DNA of 64,000 nt from Streptomyces caelestis (GTDB lineage: Bacteria > Actinomycetota > Actinomycetes > Streptomycetales > Streptomycetaceae). How positions within the stretch are numbered: the stretch's first letter is position 1; each line of letters starts with the position of its first letter. Location of the stretch: NCBI RefSeq assembly GCF_014205255.1, contig NZ_JACHNE010000001.1, forward strand, positions 6,262,001-6,326,000. Direction: 5' to 3'. The notes below the pieces were generated by a model. That model had not been told where the DNA came from and searched no databases. It was given only the letters and a program-made list of their open reading frames with translations. Below, in pieces: positions 17,796 to 27,413 of the stretch. A program made the translations under genes and the position numbers.

Positions 17796-19838
17796 CTACT
17801 CCGCTACGGGCAGCCGCGCCCCGTCCCGCAGGAACAGCGGGATGCGGTCCAGCGGGGCGTCGACCGTGACGGACCGACCGCCCTCGTACGTCTCACCCGT
17901 CCACGCGTCCGTCCAGGCGGCCCCCGCCGGCAGGTACGCCGTACGCGCGGTGGCACCGGCGGTGAGCACCGGGGCGACCAGCAGGTCCGGGCCGAAGAGG
18001 TAGGAGTCGTCGACCGACCAGGTGGCCTGGTCGTCCGGGAACTCCAGGAACAGCGGCCGCATCACCGGCAGGCCCTCCTCGTGCGCCTCCCGCATGACGC
18101 GCAGGACGTACGGCTTCAGGCGCTCGCGCAGCCGCAGGTACTTCTCCAGGACGGCCCCGGCCTCCTCGCCGTAGGACCACACCTCGTTCGGGCCGCCGGT
18201 CATCTCCGGGCCCAGCGGCATGCCCGGGTCGCGGAAGCCGTGCAGGCGCATCAGCGGGGAGAGCGCGCCGAACTGGAACCAGCGGACCATCACCTCCTGG
18301 TACGCCGGGTCGTCCGGGTCGCCGCCGTGGAAGCCGCCGATGTCGGTGTTCCACCACGGGATGCCCGACAGGGCCGTGTTCAGGCCGGCCGCGATCTGGC
18401 GGCGCAGGGTCGGGAAGTCGGTGCCGATGTCACCGGACCACAGGGCGGCGCCGTAGCGCTGACTGCCCGCCCAGGCCGAGCGGTTGAGGGTGACGACCTC
18501 CTCCTCGCCGGTGGCGACGAGGCCCTCGTAGAAGGTACGGGCGTTCTCGGCCGGGTAGATGTTGCCGACCTCCAGGCCCGGGCCCGTCCAGTAGCGCAGG
18601 TTCTCCTGGAAGCCCGGCTTCAGCTCCGGCTCGCAGGCGTCCAGCCAGAACGCCGTGATGCCGTAGGGGTCGAGGTAGTTCTCCTTCACCTTCGACCACA
18701 CGAACTCCCGGGCATCCGGGTTGGTGGCGTCGTAGAAGGCCACCTGGACCGTGGAGGCGACCTCCTTGTCGGGCCAGTCGGCGTGCGCCATCGGGCCGTA
18801 CTGGGTGCCGATGAAGTAGCCGCGCTGCTCCATGACCGGGTGGTTCTCGCTCAGCGGCGACACCGACGGCCAGACGCTCACCACCAGCTTGATGCCGAGC
18901 TCCTCCAGCTCCCGCACCATGGCCGCCGGGTCGGGCCACTCCTTCGGGTCGAACTTCCACTCGCCGAGGTGCGTCCAGTGGAAGAAGTCGCACACGATCG
19001 CGGAGATCGGCAGGCCCCGCCGCTTGTACTCCCGTGCCACCGCCATGAGTTCGTCCTGGGTGCGGTAGCGCAGCTTGCACTGCCAGAAGCCCGCCGCCCA
19101 CTGAGGCAGCATCGGCGTCCGGCCGGTCACCGCGCTGTAGCGGCGCTGGGCGGCGGCCGGGTCGCCCGCCGTGATCCAGTAGTCGATCTGCCGCGCCGAG
19201 TCGGCGACCCACCGGGTGCCGTTGTGCGCGAGCTCCACGCGGCCGATCGCCGGGTTGTTCCACAGCAGGGTGTAGCCGCGGCTGGAGGTCAGCACCGGGA
19301 TGCCGACCTCGGCGTTGCGCTGGACCAGGTCGAGGACCAGGCCCTTCTGGTCGAGGCGCCCGTGCTGGTGCTGGCCGAGGCCGTACAGCTTCTCGTCGTC
19401 GTACGCGGCGAAGCGCTGCTCCAGGCGGTGGTGGCCGTTGCCGACGGCCGTGTAGAGGCGGGAGCCGGGCCACCAGAAGTGGGCGCGGTCCTCGGTGAGC
19501 AGCTCGGCGGAGTCCTCCGTCCGCAGGAAGCGGACCAGGCCCTCGGCGTTCACCTCCACGGTGAGCGCGCCGACGGTCAGCTGCCCGCGCCCGTCCTCGA
19601 TCTTCACTGTGGACGGTGTCGCGGGGGCCTCGTCGAGGAGCGCGCCCGGGAGCCCTTCGAGCACCGGGCCGCCGAGCCGGGCCCGCACCCGGACCGCGTC
19701 CGGACCCCACGGCTCGATCCGTACGGTCTCCTGGCGGCCGCTCCACTCCAGCGCGCCGCCCCGCTCGCGGAACGTGCCGACGGTGGGGGAGGACTGCGCC
19801 AGACTCACCTGGGGCTGGGTTTCAGCAGGCTGATTCAC
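17796..19838 (-). CDS. GH31 family alpha-xylosidase, intracellular
   Basis: A 680-residue protein without a signal peptide. GH31 features are AGFWQCKLRYRTQDEL, ICDFFHWTHLGEWKFD-like segments (here VCDFFHWTHLGEW), the nucleophile Asp in FWLDACEPE and the acid/base Asp in LWSGDIGTDF. The sequence pattern is closer to bacterial alpha-xylosidases than to alpha-glucosidases, and such enzymes remove xylose from the non-reducing end of xyloglucan oligosaccharides. This makes it the key side-chain enzyme of the locus. The GTG at 19838 follows AGGAG by nine bases; a frame open to 19886 runs through a repeat and lacks a ribosome site. LacI lies 129 bases upstream on the same strand. Confidence 0.9.
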   Translation of the reverse strand: MNQPAETQPQVSLAQSSPTVGTFRERGGALEWSGRQETVRIEPWGPDAVRVRARLGGPVLEGLPGALLDEAPATPSTVKIEDGRGQLTVGALTVEVNAEGLVRFLRTEDSAELLTEDRAHFWWPGSRLYTAVGNGHHRLEQRFAAYDDEKLYGLGQHQHGRLDQKGLVLDLVQRNAEVGIPVLTSSRGYTLLWNNPAIGRVELAHNGTRWVADSARQIDYWITAGDPAAAQRRYSAVTGRTPMLPQWAAGFWQCKLRYRTQDELMAVAREYKRRGLPISAIVCDFFHWTHLGEWKFDPKEWPDPAAMVRELEELGIKLVVSVWPSVSPLSENHPVMEQRGYFIGTQYGPMAHADWPDKEVASTVQVAFYDATNPDAREFVWSKVKENYLDPYGITAFWLDACEPELKPGFQENLRYWTGPGLEVGNIYPAENARTFYEGLVATGEEEVVTLNRSAWAGSQRYGAALWSGDIGTDFPTLRRQIAAGLNTALSGIPWWNTDIGGFHGGDPDDPAYQEVMVRWFQFGALSPLMRLHGFRDPGMPLGPEMTGGPNEVWSYGEEAGAVLEKYLRLRERLKPYVLRVMREAHEEGLPVMRPLFLEFPDDQATWSVDDSYLFGPDLLVAPVLTAGATARTAYLPAGAAWTDAWTGETYEGGRSVTVDAPLDRIPLFLRDGARLPVAE

Positions 19839-19862
19839 GCGGGCTCCTGTGCTCCTGAGGGA

Positions 19863-19909
19863 GTGCAGACAGAGGTGTGCGGACATGGGGGTGCGGACAG
19901 AGGTGTGCG
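19863..19909 (-). repeat. 28-base-period direct repeat upstream of GH31
   Basis: Two copies of GTGCRGACAGAGGTGTGCG (19863-19881 and 19891-19909) differ at one base and start 28 bases apart. They lie between the LacI and GH31 genes, about 25 bases upstream of the GH31 start codon. No inverted symmetry is present. They could be a binding site for an activator or a chance duplication. Confidence 0.65.
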
Positions 19910-19967
19910 ACAGGGGGGGGTGCCCTGGGAGGAGGGCGGTGGTCGGTGAGCGGGAGAAGCGGTGTGC

Positions 19968-20981
19968 CTACGGCCGGGTGGGCGCCGGCCCCGTGCTGCC
20001 CCGGACCGTCAGCTCGGGAGCGATCAGCACGACCTCGTCGCCGGCGCGCCCCTCGAACTTGGCGACCAGGTGTTCCACGGCGTGCCGGCCCATCTCCTGC
20101 GCGGGGATGGCGACCGACGTGAGCCGCACCGAGGCCTGCGTGGCGACCTGGTCGGGGCAGATGGCGACCACCGACACGTCCTCCGGCACGGCCCGGCCCT
20201 GCTGCCGCAGCAGCGCGAGCAGCGGCTCGACCGCCGACTCGTTCTGCACGATGATCCCCGTGGTCCCCGGGCGTTCGTCGAGGATCCGGGCGAGCGTCAC
20301 GGCCATCGCGTCGTACCCGCCGTCGCACGGCCGGTGCAGCAGCCGCACGCCCAGCTCCCGGGAACGGGACCGCAGCCCGTCCAGGGTGCGCTCGGCGAAG
20401 CCGGTGTGCCGCTCGTAGACGGCCGGGGCCTCGCCGATGACAGCGATGTCCTGGTGCCCCTGCTTCGCCAGGTGTTCCACGCACAGCGCGCCCGTCGCCC
20501 GGAAGTCAAGATCGACGCAGGTCAGCCCCGTGGTGTCGGCGGGCAGCCCGATCAGCACGGACGGCTGGTCCGTCGCGCGCAGCAAGGGCAGCCGCTCGTC
20601 GTCGAGTTCGACGTCCATCAGGATCATCCCGTCGGCGAGCCCGCTGCCCGCGACGCGGCGCACCGCGTCGGGACCCTCCTCACCGGTCAGCAGCAGCACG
20701 TCGTACCCGTGCGTCCGCGCGGCGGTCGCCACCGCGATGGCGATCTCCATCATCACGGGCACGTACATGTCCGTGCGCAGCGGGACCATCAGCGCGATGA
20801 TGTTCGACCTGCTGCTGGCCAGGGCACGGGCCCCGGCGTTCGGGTGGTACCCGAGCTCGCGGATGCTCCGCTCGACCCGCTGCCGGGTGTTCGCGGAGAT
20901 GGACCGCTTGCCGCTGAGGACATAGCTCACCGTGCTCGCCGAGACTCCGGCGTGCTGGGCGACCTCGGCGAGGGTGACCAT
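19968..20981 (-). CDS. LacI-family repressor, predicted regulator of the xyloglucan locus
   Basis: A 337-residue protein with the standard LacI layout: an N-terminal helix-turn-helix (VTLAEVAQHAGVSASTVSYV), the hinge helix (PNAGARALASSRSN) and a periplasmic-binding-protein-like sugar-sensing domain ending in VRGSTG. I chose the ATG at 20981 with GGAG upstream; the frame extends four codons to a TTG. A near copy of TCGAAGCGCTTCGA lies 18 bases upstream and a perfect copy about 107 bases upstream, suggesting autoregulation. With the same palindrome present between GH3 and the importer, it most likely represses the locus until a xyloglucan-derived sugar binds. Confidence 0.93.
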   Translation of the reverse strand: MVTLAEVAQHAGVSASTVSYVLSGKRSISANTRQRVERSIRELGYHPNAGARALASSRSNIIALMVPLRTDMYVPVMMEIAIAVATAARTHGYDVLLLTGEEGPDAVRRVAGSGLADGMILMDVELDDERLPLLRATDQPSVLIGLPADTTGLTCVDLDFRATGALCVEHLAKQGHQDIAVIGEAPAVYERHTGFAERTLDGLRSRSRELGVRLLHRPCDGGYDAMAVTLARILDERPGTTGIIVQNESAVEPLLALLRQQGRAVPEDVSVVAICPDQVATQASVRLTSVAIPAQEMGRHAVEHLVAKFEGRAGDEVVLIAPELTVRGSTGPAPTRP

Positions 20982-20998
20982 CCAGCTCTCCAAGCTTT

Positions 20999-21012
20999 GT
21001 GAAGCGCTTCGA
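20999..21012. promoter_or_regulatory. LacI-type operator, imperfect copy at the lacI start
   Basis: GTGAAGCGCTTCGA matches the 14-base palindrome at 12 positions and keeps the full GAAGCGCTTC core. It ends 18 bases before the repressor start codon, a position suited to autoregulation. Confidence 0.75.
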
Positions 21013-21087
21013 CAATGCGCGTTGCTGATATGGGCGGGGGAGGGTGGTTCGACAGTAGCTCCAGCAGGAGTACGTGTCCATAGGTTG

Positions 21088-21101
21088 TCGAAGCGCTTCG
21101 A
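21088..21101. promoter_or_regulatory. LacI-type operator TCGAAGCGCTTCGA upstream of lacI
   Basis: A perfect copy of the 14-base palindrome, 89 bases from the imperfect copy. It could serve the repressor promoter. The acyl-CoA dehydrogenase start is more than 210 bases away on the other side and is less likely to be controlled. Confidence 0.8.
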
Positions 21102-21314
21102 TGCCTATTTCTCAGGTGGGATGCCCGTCCTCTGGACGGCACCCCGATGCAACACCGTCGTCAGGCCCCGGACAAGTCCTGGCGTTACGCCCCCTTCGGC
21201 TGAACGGACGCGCGAGGGCTGGTGGGATCGTCCGGTTTCGGGTACCAACGATCCAGTAGCACTGATCGGTAACGTACGGTCCTCAACAGTCCTATATGCG
21301 GCGAGGTGGCCCTC

Positions 21315-23255
21315 ATGTCCGCTTCCACCACCCCCTCTTCCCGTCCCGCCGTCACCGAGCGGGAGTCCCGTGAGGTGGCGGAGGCCGCCCGGGAACAGCA
21401 TTGGCGCAAGCCCAGCTTCGCCAAGGAGCTGTTCCTCGGCCGCTTCCGGCTCGACCTCATCCACCCCCACCCCCTCCCGGCCGACGAGGCGTCCCAGCGC
21501 GGCGAGGAGTTCCTCGCCAAGCTCCGCGACTTCGTCGAGACGAAGGTCGACGCCGCCCTCATCGAGCGCGAGGCCCGGATCCCCGACGAGGTGATCGACG
21601 GACTGAAGGAGCTCGGCGCCTTCGGCATGAAGATCGACACCAAGTACGGCGGGCTCGGTCTCACGCAGGTGTACTACAACAAGGCGCTCTCGCTGGCCGG
21701 CTCCGCCAGCCCCGCGATCGGCGTGCTGCTCTCCGCGCACCAGTCGATCGGCGTGCCCCAGCCGCTGAAACTGTTCGGCACGCAGGAACAGAAGGAACGC
21801 TTCCTGCCGCGCTGCGCGCGCACGGACATCAGCGCCTTCCTGCTCACCGAGCCCGACGTCGGCTCCGACCCGGCCCGCCTCGCCACCAGCGCCGTCCCCG
21901 ACGGGGACGACTACGTCCTCGACGGCGTGAAGCTGTGGACCACCAACGGCGTCGTCGCCGACCTGCTGGTCGTCATGGCCCGGGTGCCCAGGAGCGAGGG
22001 CCACAAGGGCGGCATCACGGCCTTCGTCGTGGAGACCAACTCGCCGGGCGTCACCGTCGAGAACCGCAACGCCTTCATGGGCCTGCGGGGCATCGAGAAC
22101 GGCGTCACCCGCTTCCACCAGGTCCGCGTCCCCGCCGCCAACCGCGTCGGCGAGGAGGGCCAGGGTCTGAAGATCGCCCTGACCACGCTCAACACCGGAC
22201 GGCTCTCCCTGCCCGCCTCCTGCGTCGCGGCCGGCAAGTTGTGCCTGAAGATCGCCCGGGAGTGGACGGCGGCCCGCGAGCAGTGGGGCAAGCCCATCGC
22301 GGACCACGAGGCGGTCGGCTCCAAGATCTCCTTCATCGCGGCCACCACCTTCGCCCTGGAGGCCGTGACGGACCTGGCCTCGCAGATGGCCGACGAGGAC
22401 CGCAACGACATCCGCATCGAAGGCGCCCTCGCCAAGCTGTACGCCTCCGAGATGGCCTGGCTGATGGCCGACGAACTCGTCCAGATCCGCGGCGGGCGCG
22501 GATTCGAGACGGCCGAGTCCCTCCGGGCCCGCGGCGAGCGCGGCGTCCCCGCCGAGCAGCTCCTGCGCGACCTGCGCATCAACCGCATCTTCGAGGGCTC
22601 GACGGAGATCATGCACCTCCTCATCGCCCGCGAGGCCGTCGACGCCCACCTCTCGGTCGCCGGCGACCTCATCGACCCCGAGAAGTCCCTCGGCGACAAG
22701 GCGAAGGCCGGCGCGAACGCGGGCGCCTTCTACGCCAAGTGGCTCCCGAAACTGGTCGCGGGCCCGGGTCAGCTCCCGAACTCCTACAGCGAGTTCAAGC
22801 ACGACGTGGACCTCTCCGGGCACCTGCGCTACGTCGAGCGCACCGCCCGCAAGCTCGCCCGCTCCACGTTCTACGCCATGTCCCGCTGGCAGGGCCGGAT
22901 GGAGTCCAAGCAGGGCTTCCTCGGCCGGATCGTCGACATCGGCGCCGAGCTGTTCGCCATGAGCGCGGCCTGCGTCCGTGCCGAACTGCTGCGCAGCCAG
23001 GGCGACCACGGCCGGGAGGCCTACCAGCTCGCCGACGTCTTCTGCCGCCAGTCCCGGATCCGGATCGAGGAGCTCTTCACCCGCCTGTGGACCAATACCG
23101 ACGACCTCGACCGCAAGGTCGTCAAGGGCGTCCTGTCGGGCACGTACGAGTGGCTGGAGCGCGGCATCGTCGACCCGTCGGGCGAGGGACCGTGGATCGC
23201 GGACGCGGCACCGGGACCGTCCCGGAAGGAGAACGTGCACCGGCCGATCCGGTAA
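21315..23255 (+). CDS. Acyl-CoA dehydrogenase, long form
   Basis: A 646-residue flavoenzyme of the acyl-CoA dehydrogenase superfamily, which introduces the first double bond in fatty acyl-CoA beta-oxidation. Family segments are FLLTEPDVGSDPARL, LWTTNG, the REQWGKPIADHEAV helix and IFEGSTEIM near residue 425. The extra 190-residue C-terminal helical domain makes it resemble VLCAD/ACAD9-type long-chain enzymes rather than the usual 380-residue forms. The likely catalytic Glu lies in IFEGSTE, as judged by family position. The ATG at 21315 follows GAGG by eight bases. It is not obviously linked to the sugar genes on its left. Confidence 0.88.
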   Translation: MSASTTPSSRPAVTERESREVAEAAREQHWRKPSFAKELFLGRFRLDLIHPHPLPADEASQRGEEFLAKLRDFVETKVDAALIEREARIPDEVIDGLKELGAFGMKIDTKYGGLGLTQVYYNKALSLAGSASPAIGVLLSAHQSIGVPQPLKLFGTQEQKERFLPRCARTDISAFLLTEPDVGSDPARLATSAVPDGDDYVLDGVKLWTTNGVVADLLVVMARVPRSEGHKGGITAFVVETNSPGVTVENRNAFMGLRGIENGVTRFHQVRVPAANRVGEEGQGLKIALTTLNTGRLSLPASCVAAGKLCLKIAREWTAAREQWGKPIADHEAVGSKISFIAATTFALEAVTDLASQMADEDRNDIRIEGALAKLYASEMAWLMADELVQIRGGRGFETAESLRARGERGVPAEQLLRDLRINRIFEGSTEIMHLLIAREAVDAHLSVAGDLIDPEKSLGDKAKAGANAGAFYAKWLPKLVAGPGQLPNSYSEFKHDVDLSGHLRYVERTARKLARSTFYAMSRWQGRMESKQGFLGRIVDIGAELFAMSAACVRAELLRSQGDHGREAYQLADVFCRQSRIRIEELFTRLWTNTDDLDRKVVKGVLSGTYEWLERGIVDPSGEGPWIADAAPGPSRKENVHRPIR

Positions 23256-23347
23256 CCCGGCCCTTGGGGGCGCGAGCCGGTGCGGCGCGCGCCCCACGGA
23301 GGGGATGCGCTGTCCTCACACACGATGCTTACGGCAACAATGGAGGG

Positions 23348-24604
23348 ATGAGCGACAGTCCAGCCCCCCTCGCCGATCCCCACCTGGTCTACGACCCCGT
23401 AGCGGGCGACGGCCCGAAGAACGTGGTGATCCTCGGCTCCACCGGGTCCATCGGCACGCAGGCCATCGACCTCGTGCTGCGCAACCCCGACCGTTTCCGG
23501 GTCACCGGCCTCTCGGCCAACGGCGGCCGGGTCGCGCTCCTCGCCGAGCAGGCGTACCGGCTGCGGGTGCGCACGGTGGCGGTGGCCCGTGAGGACGTCG
23601 TGCCGGCCCTGCGCGAGGCGCTCACCGCGCAGTACGGCACGGGCGAGCCGCTCCCCGAGATCCTCGCCGGCCCGGACGCGGCCACGCAGCTGGCGGCGTC
23701 CGACTGCCACACCGTCCTGAACGGCATCACCGGCTCCATCGGCCTCGCCCCGACCCTGGCCGCCCTGGAGGCGGGCCGCACCCTCGCGCTCGCCAACAAG
23801 GAGTCGCTCATCGTGGGCGGCCCGCTGGTCAAGGCCCTCGCCAAGCCCGGGCAGATCATCCCGGTCGACTCCGAGCACGCGGCCCTCTTCCAGGCCCTGG
23901 CCGCCGGCACCCGCGCCGACGTCCGCAAGCTGGTCGTCACCGCCTCCGGCGGCCCCTTCCGCGGCCGTACGAAGGCGGAGCTCGCCCACGTCACCGTCGA
24001 GGACGCCCTCGCGCACCCCACCTGGGCCATGGGCCCGGTCATCACGATCAACTCCGCGACCCTCGTCAACAAGGGCCTGGAGGTCATCGAGGCACACCTC
24101 CTCTACGACATTCCCTTCGACCGCATTGAGGTGGTCGTGCATCCCCAGTCGTATGTCCACTCGATGGTTGAGTTCACGGATGGATCGACACTGGCCCAGG
24201 CGACCCCGCCCGACATGCGCGGGCCCATCGCCATCGGCATCGGCTGGCCCGAGCGGGTCCCCGACGCCGCACCGACCTTCGACTGGAGCAAGGCCTCGAC
24301 CTGGGAGTTCTTCCCGCTCGACAACGAGGCCTTCCCCTCGGTGAACCTCGCCCGGCACGTCGGCGAGCTCGCGGGCACCGCCCCGGCGGTGTTCAATGCG
24401 GCCAACGAGGAGTGCGTGGAGGCGTTCCGTCAGGGCGCACTGCCCTTCAACGGGATCATGGAGACCGTCACCCGGGTCGTCGAGGAGCACGGCACCCCGC
24501 GTACGGGAACCTCACTCACCGTGTCGGACGTCCTCGAAGCGGAGACCTGGGCGCGGACCCGGGCCCGGGAACTGGCGGCACAGACGGCGGAGGCCCGTGC
24601 ATGA
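23348..24604 (+). CDS. dxr: 1-deoxy-D-xylulose 5-phosphate reductoisomerase
   Basis: A 418-residue enzyme of the MEP isoprenoid pathway that converts DXP to MEP using NADPH and a divalent metal. Clear motifs are the NADPH-binding LGSTGSIGTQ, LANKESLIVGG, the metal/substrate segment PVDSEHAALFQ, ASGGPFR, and the flexible-loop region HPTWAMGPVITINSAT followed by NKGLEVIEAH. The only good ATG has a GGAGG placed almost against it (about two bases), too close for a normal ribosome site. A three-codon frame ATG-GAG-GGA-TGA at 23340 overlaps the start, so translation initiation here may be unusual. It overlaps the following protease gene by four bases. Confidence 0.96.
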   Translation: MSDSPAPLADPHLVYDPVAGDGPKNVVILGSTGSIGTQAIDLVLRNPDRFRVTGLSANGGRVALLAEQAYRLRVRTVAVAREDVVPALREALTAQYGTGEPLPEILAGPDAATQLAASDCHTVLNGITGSIGLAPTLAALEAGRTLALANKESLIVGGPLVKALAKPGQIIPVDSEHAALFQALAAGTRADVRKLVVTASGGPFRGRTKAELAHVTVEDALAHPTWAMGPVITINSATLVNKGLEVIEAHLLYDIPFDRIEVVVHPQSYVHSMVEFTDGSTLAQATPPDMRGPIAIGIGWPERVPDAAPTFDWSKASTWEFFPLDNEAFPSVNLARHVGELAGTAPAVFNAANEECVEAFRQGALPFNGIMETVTRVVEEHGTPRTGTSLTVSDVLEAETWARTRARELAAQTAEARA

Positions 24605-25905
24605 CGACCCTGATGTTCATCCTCGGCATAGGCCTCTTCGTGGTCGGCCTGCTGTTCTCGATCGCGTGGCACGAGCTGGGGCACCTGTCCACCGCCAAGC
24701 TGTTCGGCATCCGCGTGCCGCAGTACATGGTCGGTTTCGGCCCGACGATCTGGTCGCGGAAGAAGGGCGAGACCGAGTACGGGCTCAAGGCCATCCCGTT
24801 CGGCGGCTACATCCGCATGATCGGCATGTTCCCGCCCGGGCCCGACGGCCGGCTGGAGGTCCGCTCCACCTCCCCGTGGCGCGGCATGATCGAGGACGCC
24901 CGCACGGCCGCGTACGAGGAGCTCAGGCCGGGCGACGAGAACCGCCTGTTCTACACGCGCGCGCCCTGGAAGCGCGTGATCGTGATGTTCGCGGGCCCCT
25001 TCATGAACCTGGTCCTGGCCGTGGCGCTGTTCCTCGCCATCCTGATGGGCTTCGGCATCACCCAGCAGACCACCACGGTCAGTTCGGTCTCCCAGTGCGT
25101 CATCGCACAGAGCGAGAACCGCGACAAGTGCGGGAAGGGCGACCCGGCCAGCCCGGCCGCCGCCGCGGGCCTTAAGGCGGGCGACAAGATCGTCTCCTTC
25201 AACGGCGTGCGGACCGACGACTGGAACAATCTGTCCGACCTGATCCGCGCCAACCCCGGCAAGGAAGTGCCGATCGTCGTCGACCGCAAGGGCCAGGACG
25301 TCACCCTGCACGCGAAGATCGCCACCAACCAGGTCGCCAAGAAGGACTCCGCCGGACAGATCGTCGAGGGCCAGTACGTCCAGGCCGGCTTCCTCGGCTT
25401 CAGCGCCGCCACCGGCGTGGTCAAACAGGACTTCGGCGAGTCCGTGACCTGGATGGGCGACCGGATCGGCGAGGCCGTCGACTCCCTCGCCGCCCTCCCC
25501 AGCAAGGTCCCGGCCCTGTGGAACGCGGCCTTCGACGGCGCCCCGCGCGAGGCCGACTCCCCGATGGGCGTGGTCGGCGCGGCCCGCGTCGGCGGCGAGA
25601 TCTTCACCCTCGACATCCCGCCCACCCAGCAGCTGGCCATGGCCCTGATGCTGGTCGCCGGCTTCAACCTCTCCCTGTTCCTGTTCAACATGCTCCCGCT
25701 GCTGCCGCTCGACGGCGGCCACATCGCGGGCGCCCTGTGGGAGTCGCTGCGCCGCAACGCGGCCAAGCTCCTGCGCCGGCCGGACCCGGGCCCCTTCGAC
25801 GTGGCGAAGCTCATGCCCGTCGCCTACGTGGTCGCCGGGATCTTCATCTGCTTCACGATCCTGGTGCTGATCGCCGATGTGGTTAACCCGGTGAGAATCT
25901 CCTAG
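24601..25905 (+). CDS. Site-2-type intramembrane zinc metalloprotease, RseP/Rip1-like
   Basis: A 434-residue polytopic protein of the M50 family, which cuts membrane-embedded regulators such as anti-sigma factors. The zinc site HELGH (His23, Glu24, His27) lies in the first membrane helix and the third-ligand motif PLLPLDGGHIAG in a C-terminal helix. A PDZ domain sits at roughly 165-250 (AAAGLKAGDKIVSFNGV). Its position between dxr and ispG is typical of actinobacteria, where Rip1 of Mycobacterium is the known relative. The ATG overlaps the dxr stop (ATGA), implying coupled translation. Natural substrates in this organism cannot be told from the window. Confidence 0.93.
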   Translation: MTTLMFILGIGLFVVGLLFSIAWHELGHLSTAKLFGIRVPQYMVGFGPTIWSRKKGETEYGLKAIPFGGYIRMIGMFPPGPDGRLEVRSTSPWRGMIEDARTAAYEELRPGDENRLFYTRAPWKRVIVMFAGPFMNLVLAVALFLAILMGFGITQQTTTVSSVSQCVIAQSENRDKCGKGDPASPAAAAGLKAGDKIVSFNGVRTDDWNNLSDLIRANPGKEVPIVVDRKGQDVTLHAKIATNQVAKKDSAGQIVEGQYVQAGFLGFSAATGVVKQDFGESVTWMGDRIGEAVDSLAALPSKVPALWNAAFDGAPREADSPMGVVGAARVGGEIFTLDIPPTQQLAMALMLVAGFNLSLFLFNMLPLLPLDGGHIAGALWESLRRNAAKLLRRPDPGPFDVAKLMPVAYVVAGIFICFTILVLIADVVNPVRIS

Positions 25906-25920
25906 TCATACGGCGTTCGT

Positions 25921-25951
25921 GGCGGCTCGGCATACTGTGTGCCGGGCCGCC
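25921..25951 (+). terminator. Hairpin between the protease and ispG genes
   Basis: A 12-base-pair stem with one G-T pair (25921-25932 with 25940-25951) and a 7-base loop, 15 bases after the protease stop. No U-tract follows, so it could be an attenuating or weak terminator. Confidence 0.55.
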
Positions 25952-26073
25952 TCCCATCGGGTGGCAACGCGGGTGGGATGTGCCCGCGCCCATGCCTGTG
26001 CCGTAATCTCGAAGCTCGGAGCCCGCTGCTCACGGGACCGGACCTTGATCCACGACTTGGGGTTGCACAGCAG

Positions 26074-27231
<1,158 letters not shown>

Positions 27232-27249
27232 GCCTTCCCGGACCGACGG

Positions 27250-27310
27250 TTGCCCCGCGCCCTGTCTTTCAGGGGCGCGGGGAACTGCGCGACAAGCCAC
27301 AACGAACCCG
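27250..27310 (+). repeat. Dispersed intergenic repeat, copy 2, with terminator hairpin
   Basis: This segment contains GGGGCGCGGGGAACTGCGCG and a following CCACAACGAA-type tail, matching the inverted copy at 9245-9303. Its left part forms a 10-base-pair stem (27253-27262 with 27273-27282) just after the ispG stop and probably works as that gene's terminator. Confidence 0.75.
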
Positions 27311-27413
27311 CACCCGCTGACAAACCCCAAGCCCCCGAGCTCCGAGGCGCCCCGCCCAAGCAGCGCAGCTATAGTGCGGAGACCAGCAGACCCGAGTGTG
27401 TGAGGCCCCGCAC

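Larger units (their letters stand above)
20982..21314. promoter_or_regulatory. Divergent control region between LacI and acyl-CoA dehydrogenase genes
   Basis: These 333 bases hold no gene. The left half carries two LacI-type operators that belong to the repressor gene. The right half presumably carries the promoter of the acyl-CoA dehydrogenase, but I could not identify -35 and -10 boxes with confidence. Confidence 0.6.
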
